From positions 930,001 through 994,000 of the forward strand of contig NZ_MINI01000038.1 in the NCBI RefSeq assembly GCF_002906855.1: DNA of 64,000 bases. The letters are read 5' to 3'. This document shows positions 1-10,989 of the stretch, in pieces. Below the pieces are notes generated by a model. That model was given only the letters and a program-made list of their open reading frames with translations. It was not told the origin of the DNA and did no database searches. Source of the stretch: Pseudomonas putida. GTDB taxonomy: Bacteria; Pseudomonadota; Gammaproteobacteria; Pseudomonadales; Pseudomonadaceae. Both the position numbers and the translations under genes were made by a program. Position 1 is the stretch's first letter, and each line of letters starts with the position of its first letter.

Positions 1-695
1 AGCTGATCCTGGGCCTGGGCAATATGCCGGTGCCACCTGGTGTCGAAGTCGCGGTGTTCCCGCCGGCGCTGTTCATCAATCAAGTGATTGATGGGCTGCA
101 GGGCAAGGGAATCACTGTCGGAGCACAGAATTCTGCAGTAAAGCCCGAACAGGGCGCGCTGACCGGTGAAGTTGCACCGAGTCAGTTGGTTGAAGCGGGT
201 TGCAAGTTGGTCTTGATTGGCCACTCCGAGCGTCGCCAGATCATCGGCGAAAGTGAAGAAGTGCTGAAAGAGAAGTTTGCAGCCGCTCAACTTAGTGGTT
301 TAATGCCGGTGCTCTGCGTAGGGGAAACTCTTGAAGAGCGTGAGGCAGGCAAGACCCTTGAAGTTGTCGGGGGTCAATTAAGCAGTATCATCGACGCGTT
401 CGGTGTTAAGGCTTTCGCCAATGCAGTAATCGCCTATGAGCCGGTTTGGGCCATTGGCACAGGTTTGACGGCTTCGCCTCAGCAAGCTCAGGATGTGCAT
501 GCAGCCATCCGTGCTCAGTTGGCGGCCGAAGACGCCGAAGTTGCCGCAAACGTGCAGCTTCTCTACGGCGGCAGCGTGAAGGCGGCCAATGCGGCCGAAC
601 TGTTCGGCATGCCGGATATCGATGGGGGGCTCATTGGTGGAGCGTCCCTGAACGCAGACGAATTCGGTGCAATTTGTCGCGCCGCAGGAAACTGA
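1..695 (+). CDS. tpiA: Triosephosphate isomerase, 5' end missing
   Basis: This enzyme interconverts dihydroxyacetone phosphate and glyceraldehyde 3-phosphate in the cytoplasm. The reading frame is open from the left edge (codons begin at base 3), so about 20 N-terminal residues lie outside the window; the ATG at base 24 is internal. Visible TIM motifs are the catalytic histidine region LIGHSERR, the active-site signature [11 protein letters not shown] with the catalytic Glu, and the phosphate-binding YGGSVKAAN and GGLIGGASL loops near the C-terminus. The stop is 4 nt before secG, the usual tpiA-secG arrangement in pseudomonads. The identification is very secure. Confidence 0.97.
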   Translation, partial: LILGLGNMPVPPGVEVAVFPPALFINQVIDGLQGKGITVGAQNSAVKPEQGALTGEVAPSQLVEAGCKLVLIGHSERRQIIGESEEVLKEKFAAAQLSGLMPVLCVGETLEEREAGKTLEVVGGQLSSIIDAFGVKAFANAVIAYEPVWAIGTGLTASPQQAQDVHAAIRAQLAAEDAEVAANVQLLYGGSVKAANAAELFGMPDIDGGLIGGASLNADEFGAICRAAGN

Positions 696-699
696 ACAA

Positions 700-1095
700 A
701 TGCTGGAAACAGTTATCGTTGTTTTTCATCTGTTGGCAGCGCTGTCGCTTGTAGTGCTGGTTCTGTTGCAACAGGGTAAAGGTGCGGAAGCAGGTGCATC
801 TTTCGGCGCAGGTGCCTCAAATACTGTGTTCGGAAGCCAAGGTTCCGCTACGTTCCTGAGTAAATTGACTGCAATACTCGCTGCCACTTTCTTTTTGACA
901 GCACTTGGGTTAGGATACTTCGCGAAGCAACAAGCTCACCAGCTTAGCCAAGCAGGTCTTCCAGATCCAGCGGTGCTAGAAGTGAAAGAGCCGCAGAAAC
1001 CGGCAGTTAATGATGATGTACCGGTGCTCCAGGAGCAGAAGAGCGACAACGCCCCTAAAGGTGATGTTCCTCCTCCAGCCGAAGAGCAGAAGTAA
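700..1095 (+). CDS. secG: Preprotein translocase subunit SecG
   Basis: Small inner-membrane partner of SecYE that assists protein export. The 131-residue protein starts with [18 protein letters not shown], a first membrane segment, followed by the family-typical loop [19 protein letters not shown] and a second hydrophobic segment ([19 protein letters not shown]). The tail is hydrophilic and rich in Pro, Glu and Lys, as in other Pseudomonas SecG. An upstream in-frame ATG at 667 lies inside tpiA and would add 11 polar residues, so the ATG at 700, just after the tpiA stop, is preferred. It is followed by two tRNA genes. Confidence 0.95.
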   Translation: MLETVIVVFHLLAALSLVVLVLLQQGKGAEAGASFGAGASNTVFGSQGSATFLSKLTAILAATFFLTALGLGYFAKQQAHQLSQAGLPDPAVLEVKEPQKPAVNDDVPVLQEQKSDNAPKGDVPPPAEEQK

Positions 1096-1115
1096 CGGGT
1101 TTCAAATGTAGTATT

Positions 1116-1201
1116 GCCGAGGTGGTGGAATTGGTAGACACGCAACCTTGAGGTGGTTGTGCCCATAGGGTGTAGGGGTTCGAGTCCCCTTCTCGGTACC
1201 A
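1116..1201 (+). tRNA. tRNA-Leu (anticodon GAG)
   Basis: The sequence folds as a class II tRNA. The acceptor arm GCCGAGG pairs with the TCTCGGT before an encoded ACCA end. The anticodon stem CAACC/GGTTG encloses the loop TTGAGGT with anticodon GAG. A variable arm follows, then the T-arm GGGGTTCGAGTCCCC. Length is 86 nt. It lies between secG and the initiator tRNA and is followed by a terminator-like hairpin. Confidence 0.96.
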
Positions 1202-1214
1202 ATTGAAGCTTGAG

Positions 1215-1237
1215 AGCCCGCTTTAGCGGGCTTTCTT
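1215..1237 (+). terminator. Rho-independent terminator after tRNA-Leu
   Basis: The inverted repeat AGCCCGC/GCGGGCT has a 4-nt loop and is followed by a T-rich run (TTCTT). It begins 14 nt after the tRNA CCA end, a standard position. Confidence 0.85.
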
Positions 1238-1301
1238 GCAGGTGAAGGTTTGGGTTTGACCCATAAGCAGGTTAAGTCTTATACTTTCGCCCCAGCTTTG
1301 T

Positions 1302-1378
<77 letters not shown>

Positions 1379-1388
1379 GCTTCAGCGG

Positions 1389-1410
1389 AGCCCCTTTTCA
1401 GGGGCTTTTT
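1389..1410 (+). terminator. Terminator after tRNA-fMet
   Basis: The stem AGCCCC/GGGGCT with a short loop is followed by TTTTT. It lies between the initiator tRNA and rimP, so it probably ends or attenuates the tRNA transcript. Confidence 0.8.
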
Positions 1411-1510
1411 GCTAGCCGAACAAAATTTACGGCGTCGTTGTCCTACGGCGCTTTCAGGGATGGGCGCTTCGCCCATTTTTTATTTGCACAGCATGCACGA
1501 GGGGGTTCAG

Positions 1511-1969
1511 GTGTCGAGCAAGCTAGAACAGTTGCAGGCCTTGTTGGCCCCGGTGGTCGAGGGTCTGGGCTATCAGTGCTGGGGGATCGAATTCGTATCC
1601 CAGGGTAAGCATTCGGTACTGCGCATCTATATCGACAAGGAAGACGGCATCCTGGTGGACGACTGCGAAGCGGTCAGCCGTCAGGCCAGCGCGATCCTCG
1701 ATGTGGAAGATCCGATCAGCAGCGAATATACCCTTGAGGTCTCCTCTCCAGGCATGGATCGCCCACTGTTCACTCTGGAACAGTTTGCCTCGCATGCCGG
1801 CGAACAAGTGAAGATCAAGCTGCGTTCACCCTTTGAGGGTCGTCGTAACTTCCAGGGCCTTCTCCGCGGTGTGGAGGATCAGGACGTGGTGGTCCAAGTG
1901 GACAACCAAGAGTTCCTGCTGCCGATCGACTCGATCGACAAGGCCAATATTATTCCCAGTTTTGACTGA
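1511..1969 (+). CDS. rimP: Ribosome maturation factor RimP
   Basis: RimP assists assembly of the 30S ribosomal subunit. The 152-residue product has the family's conserved segments: [45 protein letters not shown], and the C-terminal Sm-like fold ending [18 protein letters not shown] chose the GTG at 1511 because GAGGGGG precedes it at Shine-Dalgarno distance; an ATG at 1493 or earlier starts would overlap that site. It is first in a rimP-nusA-infB-rbfA-truB string in conserved order, 59 nt before nusA. The gap contains a GC-rich hairpin around 1975-2000. Confidence 0.94.
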   Translation: MSSKLEQLQALLAPVVEGLGYQCWGIEFVSQGKHSVLRIYIDKEDGILVDDCEAVSRQASAILDVEDPISSEYTLEVSSPGMDRPLFTLEQFASHAGEQVKIKLRSPFEGRRNFQGLLRGVEDQDVVVQVDNQEFLLPIDSIDKANIIPSFD

Positions 1970-2028
1970 GACGTGCCGGGCCCGGCGGACTATCCGGGCC
2001 CAATGGCTTGCGCAAGGCGAGGCGTACG

Positions 2029-3510
2029 ATGAGCAAAGAAGTACTGCTGGTTGTTGAATCGGTATCCAACGAAAAAGGTGTACCGCCCGGCGTCATTTTC
2101 GAAGCGCTGGAAGTGGCCCTGGCTACTGCAACCAAAAAACGTTTTGAGGACGAAGTCGACCTGCGTGTGGAAATCAACCGCCACACCGGTAGCTACGAGA
2201 CTTTCCGTCGCTGGACCGTGGTCGACGAGAACGACCTGGACGACCCGGCGATCGAAACCTGGCTGGACAAGATCAAGGACACTCACCCGGAAGCTAAAGT
2301 CGGTGACGTGATCGAAGAAAAGATCGAGTCCATCGAATTCGGCCGTATCGCCGCGCAGACCGCCAAGCAGGTCATCGTGCAGAAGGTCCGTGAAGCCGAG
2401 CGCGCCCAGGTGGTCGACGCCTACCGCGAGCGGGTCAACGAGATCATCTCCGGCACCGTCAAGAAGGTCACCCGCGACAACGTCATCGTTGACCTGGGTA
2501 ACAACGCCGAGGCCCTGCTGGCCCGCGAAGACATCATTCCACGTGAGACTTTCCGTGTTGGCGTGCGCCTGCGTGCGCTGCTCAAGGAAATCCGCACCGA
2601 GAACCGCGGTCCTCAGCTGATCCTGTCGCGCACCGCGCCGCAGATGCTGATCGAGCTGTTCCGCATCGAAGTGCCGGAAATCGCCGAAGGCCTCATCGAA
2701 GTCATGGCTGCTTCCCGTGATCCGGGATCGCGTGCCAAGATCGCCGTCCGCTCCAAGGACAAGCGCATCGACCCGCAAGGTGCCTGCATCGGCATGCGCG
2801 GTTCGCGCGTCCAGGCCGTATCCGGCGAGCTGGGTGGTGAGCGTGTGGATATCGTCCTGTGGGACGAGAACCCGGCGCAATTTGTCATCAACGCCATGTC
2901 GCCGGCTGAAGTCGCGGCGATCATCGTTGATGAAGATGCCCATGCAATGGACATCGCCGTTGCCGAAGACAACCTGGCGCAAGCCATTGGCCGTGGTGGT
3001 CAGAACGTTCGCCTGGCCAGTCAGTTGACCGGCTGGACCCTGAACGTGATGACCGAGAAGGACATCCAGGCCAAGCAACAGGCTGAAACCGGCGACATCC
3101 TGCGCAATTTCATCGAAGAGCTGGAAGTCGACGAGGAGCTGGCCCAAGTGCTGGTCGACGAAGGCTTCACCAGCCTCGAAGAAATTGCCTACGTACCGTT
3201 GGAAGAAATGCTCAACATCGATGGCTTTGACGAAGATATCGTCAATGAGCTCCGCGCTCGAGCCAAGGACCGTTTGTTGACCAAGGCCATCGCTACCGAA
3301 GAAAAACTGGCAGACGCCCACCCGGCCGAAGACCTGCTCTCCCTTGAGGGCATGGACAAGGACCTGGCGGCTGAACTGGCGGTGCGCGGCGTGGTTAACC
3401 GCGAAGACCTGGCCGAGCAGTCGATTGACGACCTGCTCGACATCGACGGCATCGACGAAGAGCGTGCCGGCAAGTTGATCATGGCCGCCCGAGCCCACTG
3501 GTTCGAGTAA
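2029..3510 (+). CDS. nusA: Transcription termination/antitermination factor NusA
   Basis: NusA binds RNA polymerase and RNA and modulates pausing, termination and rrn antitermination. The 493-residue protein shows, in order, the N-terminal polymerase-binding domain ([17 protein letters not shown]), an S1 domain around residues 130-200, two KH domains ([16 protein letters not shown], and [18 protein letters not shown]), and two acidic C-terminal repeats of the gamma-proteobacterial type with helix-hairpin-helix features ([33 protein letters not shown]). The ATG at 2029 is used; a TTG 21 nt upstream is in frame but has no advantage. It is followed 27 nt later by infB. Confidence 0.97.
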   Translation: MSKEVLLVVESVSNEKGVPPGVIFEALEVALATATKKRFEDEVDLRVEINRHTGSYETFRRWTVVDENDLDDPAIETWLDKIKDTHPEAKVGDVIEEKIESIEFGRIAAQTAKQVIVQKVREAERAQVVDAYRERVNEIISGTVKKVTRDNVIVDLGNNAEALLAREDIIPRETFRVGVRLRALLKEIRTENRGPQLILSRTAPQMLIELFRIEVPEIAEGLIEVMAASRDPGSRAKIAVRSKDKRIDPQGACIGMRGSRVQAVSGELGGERVDIVLWDENPAQFVINAMSPAEVAAIIVDEDAHAMDIAVAEDNLAQAIGRGGQNVRLASQLTGWTLNVMTEKDIQAKQQAETGDILRNFIEELEVDEELAQVLVDEGFTSLEEIAYVPLEEMLNIDGFDEDIVNELRARAKDRLLTKAIATEEKLADAHPAEDLLSLEGMDKDLAAELAVRGVVNREDLAEQSIDDLLDIDGIDEERAGKLIMAARAHWFE

Positions 3511-3537
3511 TTAGGCGCGGCCTGAGGAGAGAAGTGC

Positions 3538-6084
3538 ATGACGCAAGTCACGGTGAAAGAACTGGCCCAAGAGGTCGAGGCACCGGTAGAGCGCCTGCTG
3601 CAGCAGATGCGTGAGGCAGGTCTGCCGCACACCGACGCCGGTCAGGTAGTGACCGACAATGAGAAGCAGACTCTGCTGACCCATTTGAAGAGCAGCCACA
3701 AGAGCAAGGCGGAAGAGCCGCGCAAGATTACCTTGCAGCGCAAGACCACCAGCACCCTGCGTGTCGCCGGTAGCAAGAGCATCAGCGTAGAAGTACGCAA
3801 GAAGAAAGTTTTCGTTCAGCGCAGCCCGGAAGAAGTCCAGGCTGAGCAGAAGCGTGAGCTGGATGAGCGCCGCGCGGCTGAAAATGCCGCCCGCAACAAG
3901 GTCGAGGCCGAAGTTCGCCAGCGCAACGAAGAGCAGGCTCGCCGTCAGGCGGCCGACGCCGTTGCCGCTGCGCCAGCCCCGGCACCTGCTGCCAAGGCCG
4001 AGCCAGCGCCTGCCGCCGCTCCGGCCCCGGTAGTCGCCGACGTACCAGCGTCCGAAGACGCCGCAGCCCGTGCTGCCGAGCGCAAGAAGGACGAAGCCCG
4101 TCGCAACGAAGGCCGCACCCGTGACGAAGACCGTCGTGGTGGCGAGCGTCGTGGCGAAGCGCCGCGCGTGTCGATCAAGGTCAAGGTCAAGGAGAAGGAA
4201 AAGGCCCCGACGCCTCGTGCCGCTCCGCGTACCACTGACGAAGAGAGCGATGGCGCTCGTCGTGGCCGTGGTGGCAAGAGCAAGCTGAAGAAGCGTAACC
4301 AGCACGGCTTCCAGAACCCGACTGGCCCTGTCATTCGTGACGTGACCATCGGCGAGACCATCACCGTCTCGGAACTTGCCAACCAGATGTCCGTCAAGGG
4401 CGCCGAAGTGGTCAAGTTCATGTTCAAGATGGGTACCCCGGTTACCATCAACCAGGTGCTCGACCAGGAAACCGCTCAGCTGATCGCAGAAGAGTTGGGC
4501 CACAAGGTCACGCTGGTCAGCGATACCGCCCTGGAAGATTCCCTGGCCGAATCGCTGAAGTTCGAAGGTCAGACCGAGTCGCGTGCGCCGGTCGTTACCG
4601 TCATGGGTCACGTTGACCATGGTAAGACTTCGCTGCTCGACTACATCCGTCGTGCCAAGGTTGCTGCTGGCGAAGCTGGCGGTATTACCCAGCACATCGG
4701 TGCCTACCACGTGGAAACCGACCGCGGCATGGTCACCTTCCTCGATACCCCAGGCCACGCTGCGTTCACTCAGATGCGTGCTCGTGGTGCCAAGGCGACC
4801 GACATCGTCATCCTGGTGGTGGCGGCGGACGACGGCGTGATGCCGCAGACCCGCGAAGCCGTTCAGCATGCCAAGGCAGCTGGCGTTCCGCTGGTGGTTG
4901 CAGTGAACAAGATCGACAAGCCGGGTGCCGACCTCGATCGCATCCGCAACGAACTGGCCGTCGAAGGCGTGACCTCCGAGGACTGGGGTGGTGATACTCC
5001 ATTCGTCAAGGTTTCGGCGAAGATGGGTACCGGCGTCGACGAACTGCTTGAAGCCGTCCTGCTGCAGGCCGAGATCCTCGAGCTGACCGCCACCCCGACC
5101 GCTCCAGGTCGTGGCGTCGTGGTCGAATCGCGCCTGGACAAGGGCCGTGGCCCGGTGGCGACCATCCTGGTTCAGGACGGTACCCTGCGTCAGGGCGACA
5201 TGGTCCTGTGCGGTTCCAACTATGGCCGCGTGCGTGCCATGCTCGACGAGAATGGCAAGCCTGTGAAGGAAGCCGGCCCGTCGATCCCGGTCGAGATCCT
5301 TGGCCTGGACGGTACCCCGGAAGCCGGTGACGAGCTGTCCGTGGTTGCCGACGAGAAGAAGGCCCGCGAAGTTGCCCTGTTCCGTCAAGGCAAGTACCGC
5401 GAGGTCAAGCTGGCCCGTGCTCACGCTGGCAAGCTGGAAAACATCTTCGAGACCATGGGTCAGGAAGAGAAGAAGACCCTCAACATCGTCCTCAAGACCG
5501 ACGTGCGTGGTTCCCTGGAAGCACTGCAGGGCTCGCTGGGCGGTCTGGGCAACGACGAAGTTCAGGTTCGCGTGATCGGTGGCGGCGTCGGTGGTATCAC
5601 CGAAAGCGACGCCAACCTGGCGCTGGCTTCGAATGCAGTACTGTTCGGCTTCAACGTGCGTGCCGATGCCGGCGCGCGCAAGATCGTCGAGCAGGAAGGT
5701 CTGGATATGCGTTACTACAACGTGATCTACGACATCATCGAAGACGTCAAGAAAGCCCTGACCGGCATGCTCGGCAGCGATGTTCGCGAGAACATCCTGG
5801 GCGTTGCAGAAGTGCGTGACGTGTTCCGTTCGCCGAAGTTCGGCGCCATCGCTGGCTGTATGGTCATCGAAGGTACCGTTTACCGCAACCGTCCGATCCG
5901 CGTACTGCGCGATGACGTTGTGATCTTCGAAGGCGAGCTGGAATCGCTGCGTCGCTTCAAGGACGACGCTTCCGAAGTGCGTTCGGGCATGGAGTGCGGT
6001 ATTGGCGTCAAGAGCTACAACGACGTCAAGGTCGGCGACAAGATCGAAGTCTTCGAGAAAGTCCAGGTTGCTCGTACCCTTTAA
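3538..6084 (+). CDS. infB: Translation initiation factor IF-2
   Basis: GTPase that places fMet-tRNA on the 30S subunit. The 848-residue product has an N-terminal IF2_N module ([20 protein letters not shown]), a long charged and Ala/Pro-rich linker to about residue 260, a second IF2_N domain, and a G domain starting at residue 357 with GHVDHGKT (G1), DTPGHA (G3) and NKIDKPGA (G4). Domains II to IV follow. A GGAG-like site precedes the ATG. The low-complexity linker produces long false open frames on the other strand. It sits in the nusA operon, 116 nt before rbfA. Confidence 0.97.
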   Translation: MTQVTVKELAQEVEAPVERLLQQMREAGLPHTDAGQVVTDNEKQTLLTHLKSSHKSKAEEPRKITLQRKTTSTLRVAGSKSISVEVRKKKVFVQRSPEEVQAEQKRELDERRAAENAARNKVEAEVRQRNEEQARRQAADAVAAAPAPAPAAKAEPAPAAAPAPVVADVPASEDAAARAAERKKDEARRNEGRTRDEDRRGGERRGEAPRVSIKVKVKEKEKAPTPRAAPRTTDEESDGARRGRGGKSKLKKRNQHGFQNPTGPVIRDVTIGETITVSELANQMSVKGAEVVKFMFKMGTPVTINQVLDQETAQLIAEELGHKVTLVSDTALEDSLAESLKFEGQTESRAPVVTVMGHVDHGKTSLLDYIRRAKVAAGEAGGITQHIGAYHVETDRGMVTFLDTPGHAAFTQMRARGAKATDIVILVVAADDGVMPQTREAVQHAKAAGVPLVVAVNKIDKPGADLDRIRNELAVEGVTSEDWGGDTPFVKVSAKMGTGVDELLEAVLLQAEILELTATPTAPGRGVVVESRLDKGRGPVATILVQDGTLRQGDMVLCGSNYGRVRAMLDENGKPVKEAGPSIPVEILGLDGTPEAGDELSVVADEKKAREVALFRQGKYREVKLARAHAGKLENIFETMGQEEKKTLNIVLKTDVRGSLEALQGSLGGLGNDEVQVRVIGGGVGGITESDANLALASNAVLFGFNVRADAGARKIVEQEGLDMRYYNVIYDIIEDVKKALTGMLGSDVRENILGVAEVRDVFRSPKFGAIAGCMVIEGTVYRNRPIRVLRDDVVIFEGELESLRRFKDDASEVRSGMECGIGVKSYNDVKVGDKIEVFEKVQVARTL

Positions 6085-6141
6085 GGGTGAGCAGGGCGCC
6101 AGCCCCCGCCGCAGGGCGGTGGGCAGCGCCTCAGTAGGTAG

Positions 6142-6175
6142 CGCCCGGTCAGGCTTCAGCCTCACCGGGCGTTTG
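6142..6175 (+). terminator. Intercistronic hairpin between infB and rbfA
   Basis: CGCCCGGT pairs with ACCGGGCG, and inside it AGGCT pairs with AGCCT, giving a near-continuous stem-loop followed by only three T residues. It could be a weak terminator or an RNA processing/stability element that lowers expression of rbfA-truB relative to infB. Which of these applies cannot be told from sequence. Confidence 0.55.
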
Positions 6176-6200
6176 CCGCTTTAAGTTACAGGTAGCAAGA

Positions 6201-6599
6201 ATGGCCAAAGAATACAGCCGTACCCAACGTATCGGTGATCAGATGCAGCGCGAGCTGGCCGAGCTGATCCGCCGTGAAGTCAAGGACCCACGCGTCGGTC
6301 TGGTGACCATCACCGCTGTGGATGTCAGCCGCGACCTGGGCCACGCCAAGGTCTTCATCACCGTCATGGGCGAAGAAACGCCAGACGCCGTGCAGCAGTC
6401 GCTCAAGGCCCTGAACAGCGCCGCAAGCTTCCTGCGCCTGCATCTGGGCCGCTCGATGCAGCTGCGCAGCGTGCCGCAGTTGCACTTCCACTTCGATGAA
6501 AGTGTCAGCCGCGGTGTCCACCTGTCGGCGCTGATCGAACGTGCAGTGGCCGAAGACCGCCTGCACAAGGATGCCGACGAGCCGGACGCCAAGGAGTAA
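6201..6599 (+). CDS. rbfA: 30S ribosome-binding factor A
   Basis: RbfA binds pre-30S particles and helps mature the 5' end of 16S rRNA; it is needed for cold growth in enterobacteria. The 132-residue product shows the family signature [30 protein letters not shown] near the start and the KH-like [13 protein letters not shown] in the second half. The length is typical. It is fourth in the rimP-nusA-infB-rbfA-truB order and ends 3 nt before the truB start. Confidence 0.96.
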   Translation: MAKEYSRTQRIGDQMQRELAELIRREVKDPRVGLVTITAVDVSRDLGHAKVFITVMGEETPDAVQQSLKALNSAASFLRLHLGRSMQLRSVPQLHFHFDESVSRGVHLSALIERAVAEDRLHKDADEPDAKE

Positions 6600-6602
6600 G
6601 CG

Positions 6603-7520
6603 GTGGCCCAGGTCAAACGTATCCGCCGCAACGTCAGCGGCATCATCCTGCTCGACAAGCCGCTGGGCTTTACCTCCAACGCTGCGCTGCAGAAGGTGCG
6701 CTGGCTGCTCAATGCCGAGAAGGCTGGCCATACCGGCAGCCTCGACCCGTTGGCGACCGGCGTGCTGCCGCTGTGCTTCGGTGAGGCGACCAAGTTTTCG
6801 CAGTACTTGCTCGATTCCGACAAGGGCTACGAAACGGTCATGCAGATGGGGCAGACTACCAGTACCGCGGACGCTGAAGGCGAAGTCCTGCAGAACCGTG
6901 AGGTAACCGTTGGTCGCGCCGATATCGAAGCGGTGATCCCGCGTTTTCGCGGTGAAATCCTTCAAGTACCGCCGATGTACTCGGCGCTCAAGCGCGACGG
7001 CCAGCCGCTATACAAACTGGCGCGTGCAGGAGAGGTAGTGGAGCGCGAGGCGCGTTCTGTTACTATTGGCCGCTTGGAGTTGCTCGAGTGCGAAGGCACC
7101 CGTGCGCGGTTGTCGGTTGGCTGCAGCAAAGGCACCTATATCCGTACCCTGGTGGAGGATATCGGCGAGGCCCTGGGCTGTGGCGCCTATGTCGCCGAGT
7201 TGCGCCGGACCCAGGCCGGGCCTTTCGCTCTGGCCCAGACGGTAACCCTCGAGGAACTCGAGCAGGCCCATGCCGAAGGTGGCAACGAAGCGCTCGATCG
7301 CTTCCTGATGCCGTCCGACAGCGGGCTGCAGGACTGGCCACTGGTGTGCCTCTCCGAGCACAGCGCTTTCTACTGGCTGCATGGCCAGGCAGTGCGTGCG
7401 CCGGATGCACCACAGTTTGGCATGGTCCGCGTACAGGATCACAATGGCCGCTTCATCGGTATCGGTGAAGTGAGCGAAGACGGGCGCATTGCGCCGCGTC
7501 GACTGATTCGGTCGGAATGA
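6603..7520 (+). CDS. truB: tRNA pseudouridine(55) synthase TruB
   Basis: TruB converts U55 of the tRNA T-loop to pseudouridine. The 305-residue protein carries the catalytic motif [15 protein letters not shown] with the conserved Asp, preceded by the family start [14 protein letters not shown], plus the motifs [16 protein letters not shown] and [15 protein letters not shown]. The C-terminal part resembles the small TruB C-terminal/PUA-like extension. The start is GTG, 3 nt after the rbfA stop, so the two are probably translationally coupled. A 150-nt gap separates it from rpsO. Confidence 0.96.
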   Translation: MAQVKRIRRNVSGIILLDKPLGFTSNAALQKVRWLLNAEKAGHTGSLDPLATGVLPLCFGEATKFSQYLLDSDKGYETVMQMGQTTSTADAEGEVLQNREVTVGRADIEAVIPRFRGEILQVPPMYSALKRDGQPLYKLARAGEVVEREARSVTIGRLELLECEGTRARLSVGCSKGTYIRTLVEDIGEALGCGAYVAELRRTQAGPFALAQTVTLEELEQAHAEGGNEALDRFLMPSDSGLQDWPLVCLSEHSAFYWLHGQAVRAPDAPQFGMVRVQDHNGRFIGIGEVSEDGRIAPRRLIRSE

Positions 7521-7670
7521 CCGAAACCATCGGCCGAGGCTTTGGCTGAAACCGGTGGACCGAGGGTGGCTGTCAATAGGCACGGTCACAGCTCATTTTA
7601 TTAATACAGGGTGTTGTCCCTGGCCTATTGGGCCCCGTTTGCGGGATCCGTTTAAGTTTGGAGAAGCCTC

Positions 7671-7940
7671 ATGGCCCTCAGCGTTGAAGAAAAAGCTCAG
7701 ATCGTTGCCGAATACCAGCAAGCCGCCGGCGATACCGGTAGCCCGGAAGTGCAGGTTGCTCTGCTGACCGCCAACATCAACAAGCTGCAAGGCCACTTCA
7801 AGGCCAACGGTAAAGACCACCACTCCCGTCGTGGTCTGATCCGTATGGTTAACCAGCGTCGTAAGCTGCTGGACTACCTGAAGGGCAAAGACACCACTCG
7901 TTACAGCGCCCTGATCGGTCGCCTGGGCCTGCGTCGCTAA
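7671..7940 (+). CDS. rpsO: 30S ribosomal protein S15
   Basis: Primary 16S rRNA-binding protein of the small subunit platform. The 89-residue length and motifs ([54 protein letters not shown]) are exact for S15. A GGAG Shine-Dalgarno lies upstream of the ATG. The 150-nt upstream gap has short inverted repeats (for example CAGGG/CCCTG near 7606-7621), where an S15 autoregulatory structure or a promoter could lie; neither is proven here. The gene is followed by pnp, as in many proteobacteria. Confidence 0.97.
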   Translation: MALSVEEKAQIVAEYQQAAGDTGSPEVQVALLTANINKLQGHFKANGKDHHSRRGLIRMVNQRRKLLDYLKGKDTTRYSALIGRLGLRR

Positions 7941-8030
7941 TAGCGGCCTGGTCAGTGGTGTGCATGGCGTGTCGCAGGCTTCGGCTATGCTGCTTTGCAG
8001 CATCGCTGTCGGACACGCCACGCGTATCTC

Positions 8031-8092
8031 CGAGGTTGGCAGCCTGGTTTTGCTGAGCGGTTCACCGCGCAGCAGCCAGGCTCCCAACCTCG
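8031..8092 (+). promoter_or_regulatory. Long stem-loop in the pnp leader
   Basis: The arms at 8031-8047 and 8076-8092 are complementary over 17 positions with one mismatch. Further in, TGCTG pairs with CAGCA and GCGG with CCGC, giving a nearly continuous 62-nt hairpin between rpsO and pnp. In enterobacteria a comparable double-stranded leader is cut by RNase III and then used by PNPase for autoregulation. The position and shape suggest the same role here, as inference. Confidence 0.75.
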
Positions 8093-8189
8093 TGTTGTAT
8101 CTGGACGGTCAATGGGGCCGATTCCCCGTTCTGCCCAAGAATTCGCAAGAAACCAGTTCCCCCAGAGCCACTGAAAAAGGTAGGAAACC

Positions 8190-10295
8190 GTGAACCCGGT
8201 AATCAAGAAATTCCAGTTCGGTCAATCGACCGTTACTCTCGAAACGGGCCGTATCGCCCGTCAGGCAACCGGCGCCGTGCTGGTGACCGTCGACAACGAC
8301 GTCACCGTGCTGGTAACCGTGGTCGGTGCCAAGCAGGCCGATCCAGGCAAGGGTTTCTTCCCGCTGTCGGTCCACTACCAGGAAAAGACCTACGCCGCCG
8401 GCAAGATCCCGGGTGGCTTCTTCAAGCGTGAAGGCCGTCCTTCCGAGAAAGAGACGCTGACCTCGCGCCTGATCGACCGTCCGATCCGTCCGCTGTTCCC
8501 AGAAGGCTTCATGAACGAAGTGCAGGTTGTCTGCACCGTGGTTTCCACCAGCAAGAAGACCGATCCGGACATCGCCGCGATGATCGGTACTTCGGCTGCA
8601 CTGGCAATCTCCGGCATTCCGTTCGAAGGCCCGATCGGTGCTGCCCGCGTTGCCTTCCACGAAAGCACCGGCTACCTGCTGAACCCGACCTACGAGCAAC
8701 TGGCTGCCTCGAGCCTGGACATGGTCGTTGCCGGTACTTCCGATGCCGTGCTGATGGTTGAATCGGAAGCTCAAGAGCTGACCGAAGACCAGATGCTGGG
8801 CGCCGTACTGTTCGCCCACGACGAGTTCCAGGTGGTTATCCAGGCTGTCAAAGAGCTGGCTGCAGAAGCTGCCAAGCCGACCTGGGACTGGAAACCGGCC
8901 GTTGCCAACACCGAACTGTTCAACGCCATCCGCGCTGAGTTCGGCGAAGCTGTTTCGCAGGGCTATACCATCACCGTCAAGGCCGACCGCTACGCGCGCC
9001 TGGGCGAGCTGCGCGACCAGGCGGTTGCTAAGTTCTCCGGTGAAGAAGGCCAACCTTCGGCTGGCGAAGTCAAAGACATCTTCGGCGAAATCGAATACCG
9101 CACCGTTCGCGAAAACATCGTCAACGGCAAGCCACGTATCGACGGCCGCGACACCAAGACCGTACGTCCGCTGAACATCGAAGTCGGTGTGCTGCCGAAA
9201 ACCCACGGTTCGGCGCTGTTCACCCGTGGCGAAACCCAGGCCCTGGTCGTTGCGACCCTGGGTACTGCGCGCGACGCCCAGCTGCTGGACACCCTCGAAG
9301 GCGAGAAGAAAGACCCGTTCATGCTGCACTACAACTTCCCGCCGTTCTCGGTGGGCGAGTGTGGTCGCATGGGTGGTGCCGGCCGTCGCGAAATCGGCCA
9401 CGGCCGTCTGGCCCGTCGTTCGGTTCAGGCCATGCTGCCAGCCGCTGACGTGTTCCCGTACACCATCCGCGTGGTTTCGGAAATCACCGAATCCAACGGT
9501 TCCAGCTCCATGGCTTCGGTCTGCGGTGCTTCCCTGGCACTGATGGACGCTGGTGTACCGATGAAGGCGCCAGTTGCCGGTATCGCCATGGGCCTGGTCA
9601 AGGAAGGCGAGAAGTTCGCAGTCCTGACCGATATCCTCGGTGACGAAGACCACCTCGGCGACATGGACTTCAAGGTTGCGGGTACCGCCAAAGGCGTTAC
9701 CGCACTGCAGATGGACATCAAGATCAACGGCATCACCGAAGAGATCATGGAAATCGCCCTGGGCCAGGCCCTGGAAGCGCGCCTGAACATCCTCGGCCAG
9801 ATGAACCAGATCATTGGCGAGTCGCGTACCGAGCTGTCGGCCAACGCCCCGACCATGATCGCGATGAAGATCGACACCGACAAGATCCGTGACGTCATCG
9901 GCAAAGGCGGCGCCACCATTCGCGCCATCTGCGAAGAGACCAAAGCTTCGATCGATATCGAAGACGACGGCTCGATCAAGATCTTCGGCGAGACCAAGGA
10001 AGCTGCAGACGCTGCCAAGCAGCGCATCCTGGGCATCACCGCTGAAGCCGAGATCGGCAAGATCTACGTCGGTAAGGTCGAGCGCATCGTCGACTTCGGC
10101 GCCTTCGTCAACATCCTGCCTGGCAAGGACGGCCTGGTGCACATCTCGATGCTGAGCGACGCTCGCGTTGAGAAAGTGACCGACGTGCTGAAAGAAGGTC
10201 AGGAAGTCGAAGTGCTGGTACTGGACGTGGACAACCGCGGCCGTATCAAGCTGTCGATCAAAGACGTTGCCGCTGCCAAGGCTTCGGGCGTCTAA
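8190..10295 (+). CDS. pnp: Polyribonucleotide nucleotidyltransferase (PNPase)
   Basis: Phosphorolytic 3'-5' exoribonuclease and component of the RNA degradosome. The 701-residue product has the full domain order: first RNase PH domain, all-alpha linker, second RNase PH domain (including [26 protein letters not shown]), a KH domain with [12 protein letters not shown], and an S1 domain ([20 protein letters not shown]). It starts with GTG at 8190. The leader carries a long hairpin and the gene ends in a strong terminator. Confidence 0.97.
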   Translation: MNPVIKKFQFGQSTVTLETGRIARQATGAVLVTVDNDVTVLVTVVGAKQADPGKGFFPLSVHYQEKTYAAGKIPGGFFKREGRPSEKETLTSRLIDRPIRPLFPEGFMNEVQVVCTVVSTSKKTDPDIAAMIGTSAALAISGIPFEGPIGAARVAFHESTGYLLNPTYEQLAASSLDMVVAGTSDAVLMVESEAQELTEDQMLGAVLFAHDEFQVVIQAVKELAAEAAKPTWDWKPAVANTELFNAIRAEFGEAVSQGYTITVKADRYARLGELRDQAVAKFSGEEGQPSAGEVKDIFGEIEYRTVRENIVNGKPRIDGRDTKTVRPLNIEVGVLPKTHGSALFTRGETQALVVATLGTARDAQLLDTLEGEKKDPFMLHYNFPPFSVGECGRMGGAGRREIGHGRLARRSVQAMLPAADVFPYTIRVVSEITESNGSSSMASVCGASLALMDAGVPMKAPVAGIAMGLVKEGEKFAVLTDILGDEDHLGDMDFKVAGTAKGVTALQMDIKINGITEEIMEIALGQALEARLNILGQMNQIIGESRTELSANAPTMIAMKIDTDKIRDVIGKGGATIRAICEETKASIDIEDDGSIKIFGETKEAADAAKQRILGITAEAEIGKIYVGKVERIVDFGAFVNILPGKDGLVHISMLSDARVEKVTDVLKEGQEVEVLVLDVDNRGRIKLSIKDVAAAKASGV

Positions 10296-10316
10296 GCGAC
10301 TGACTCGCAAAAGGAA

Positions 10317-10343
10317 AAAGGGCCCCTCGGGGCCCTTTTTTTT
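10317..10343 (+). terminator. Terminator of the rpsO-pnp unit
   Basis: AAGGGCCCC pairs with GGGGCCCTT around a 2-nt loop, followed by a run of eight T residues. It lies about 20 nt after the pnp stop and is a classic strong intrinsic terminator. The rest of the gap to 10559 is AT-richer and shows no gene. Confidence 0.93.
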
Positions 10344-10559
10344 ATGGGTCTCGGGAACCTTTTGCGTGCTTGCATCTTGCATGCAGGTTTTTCACCCTGA
10401 TTGCAAAATGCACGACATACGTTTGCTTGAAAATTAGCTAAGTAGTTGATTTATATGAAAACAAGCGAGACGGTAAAGCTGGCACAGCGCATGCAACTAC
10501 ACTCTTACCTGTCGCCAGGACTTACGGCGCAGACCTTTCGAAAAACAGGAGTGACCCAC

Positions 10560-10910
10560 ATGAAGAAGTTCGCCATTGCTGCCGCTACTGCTACCGCTCT
10601 GACCCTGACCATGGCTAACGCGGCGTTCGCCCAACAGTCCACCCAGGCCCCCATGACGATCGCGGCCGGTGAGGTGACCAAAGCCAAGGAAGCGACCTCG
10701 GATACCTGGATCACTACCAAGGTGAAATCGGACCTCATGACCGAGAAGGGCATTCCAGGCTCCGATATCAAGGTCGAGACCAACAAAGGGGTTGTCTCCC
10801 TGTCGTCGACCACTGCCATCACCGAATCGCAGAAAAAAATGGCGGTTGATATCACCAAGAAAATCAAAGGCGTGAAGGCCGTCTCTGCGGATGGCCTGAA
10901 AGCCGAATAA
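10560..10910 (+). CDS. Periplasmic BON-domain protein
   Basis: A 116-residue exported protein. The start at 10560 gives a clean Sec signal peptide (MKKFAIAAATATALTLTM...AFA, cleavage after AFA) and is preceded by AGGAG; the longer frame from 10446 lacks such a site. After a short linker, residues about 50-115 form one BON domain (DTWITTKVKSDLMTEKGIPGSDIKVETNKGVVSLSST). BON proteins such as OsmY act in the periplasm under osmotic or envelope stress. A single BON domain makes it about half the size of OsmY. It is a monocistronic gene with its own terminator. Confidence 0.85.
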   Translation: MKKFAIAAATATALTLTMANAAFAQQSTQAPMTIAAGEVTKAKEATSDTWITTKVKSDLMTEKGIPGSDIKVETNKGVVSLSSTTAITESQKKMAVDITKKIKGVKAVSADGLKAE

Positions 10911-10951
10911 GGAATGTCCCGTCGGCCAAACGGACTTGGCCACCTTCACTG

Positions 10952-10980
10952 AAAAGCCCCTGCCTGCGCCGGGGCTTTTT
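10952..10980. terminator. Terminator between BON gene and the convergent gene
   Basis: AAAAGCCCC and GGGGCTTTT form a hairpin with a 10-nt loop and T/A runs on both sides, so it can end the plus-strand BON transcript and also the minus-strand monooxygenase transcript that stops at 10990. Confidence 0.88.
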
Positions 10981-10989
10981 CATGGGCGC

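Noticed and set aside
3511..6165. 884-codon open frame opposite infB
   Set aside because: Shadow frame caused by GC-rich codon bias of infB; the plus-strand gene has complete IF-2 motifs.
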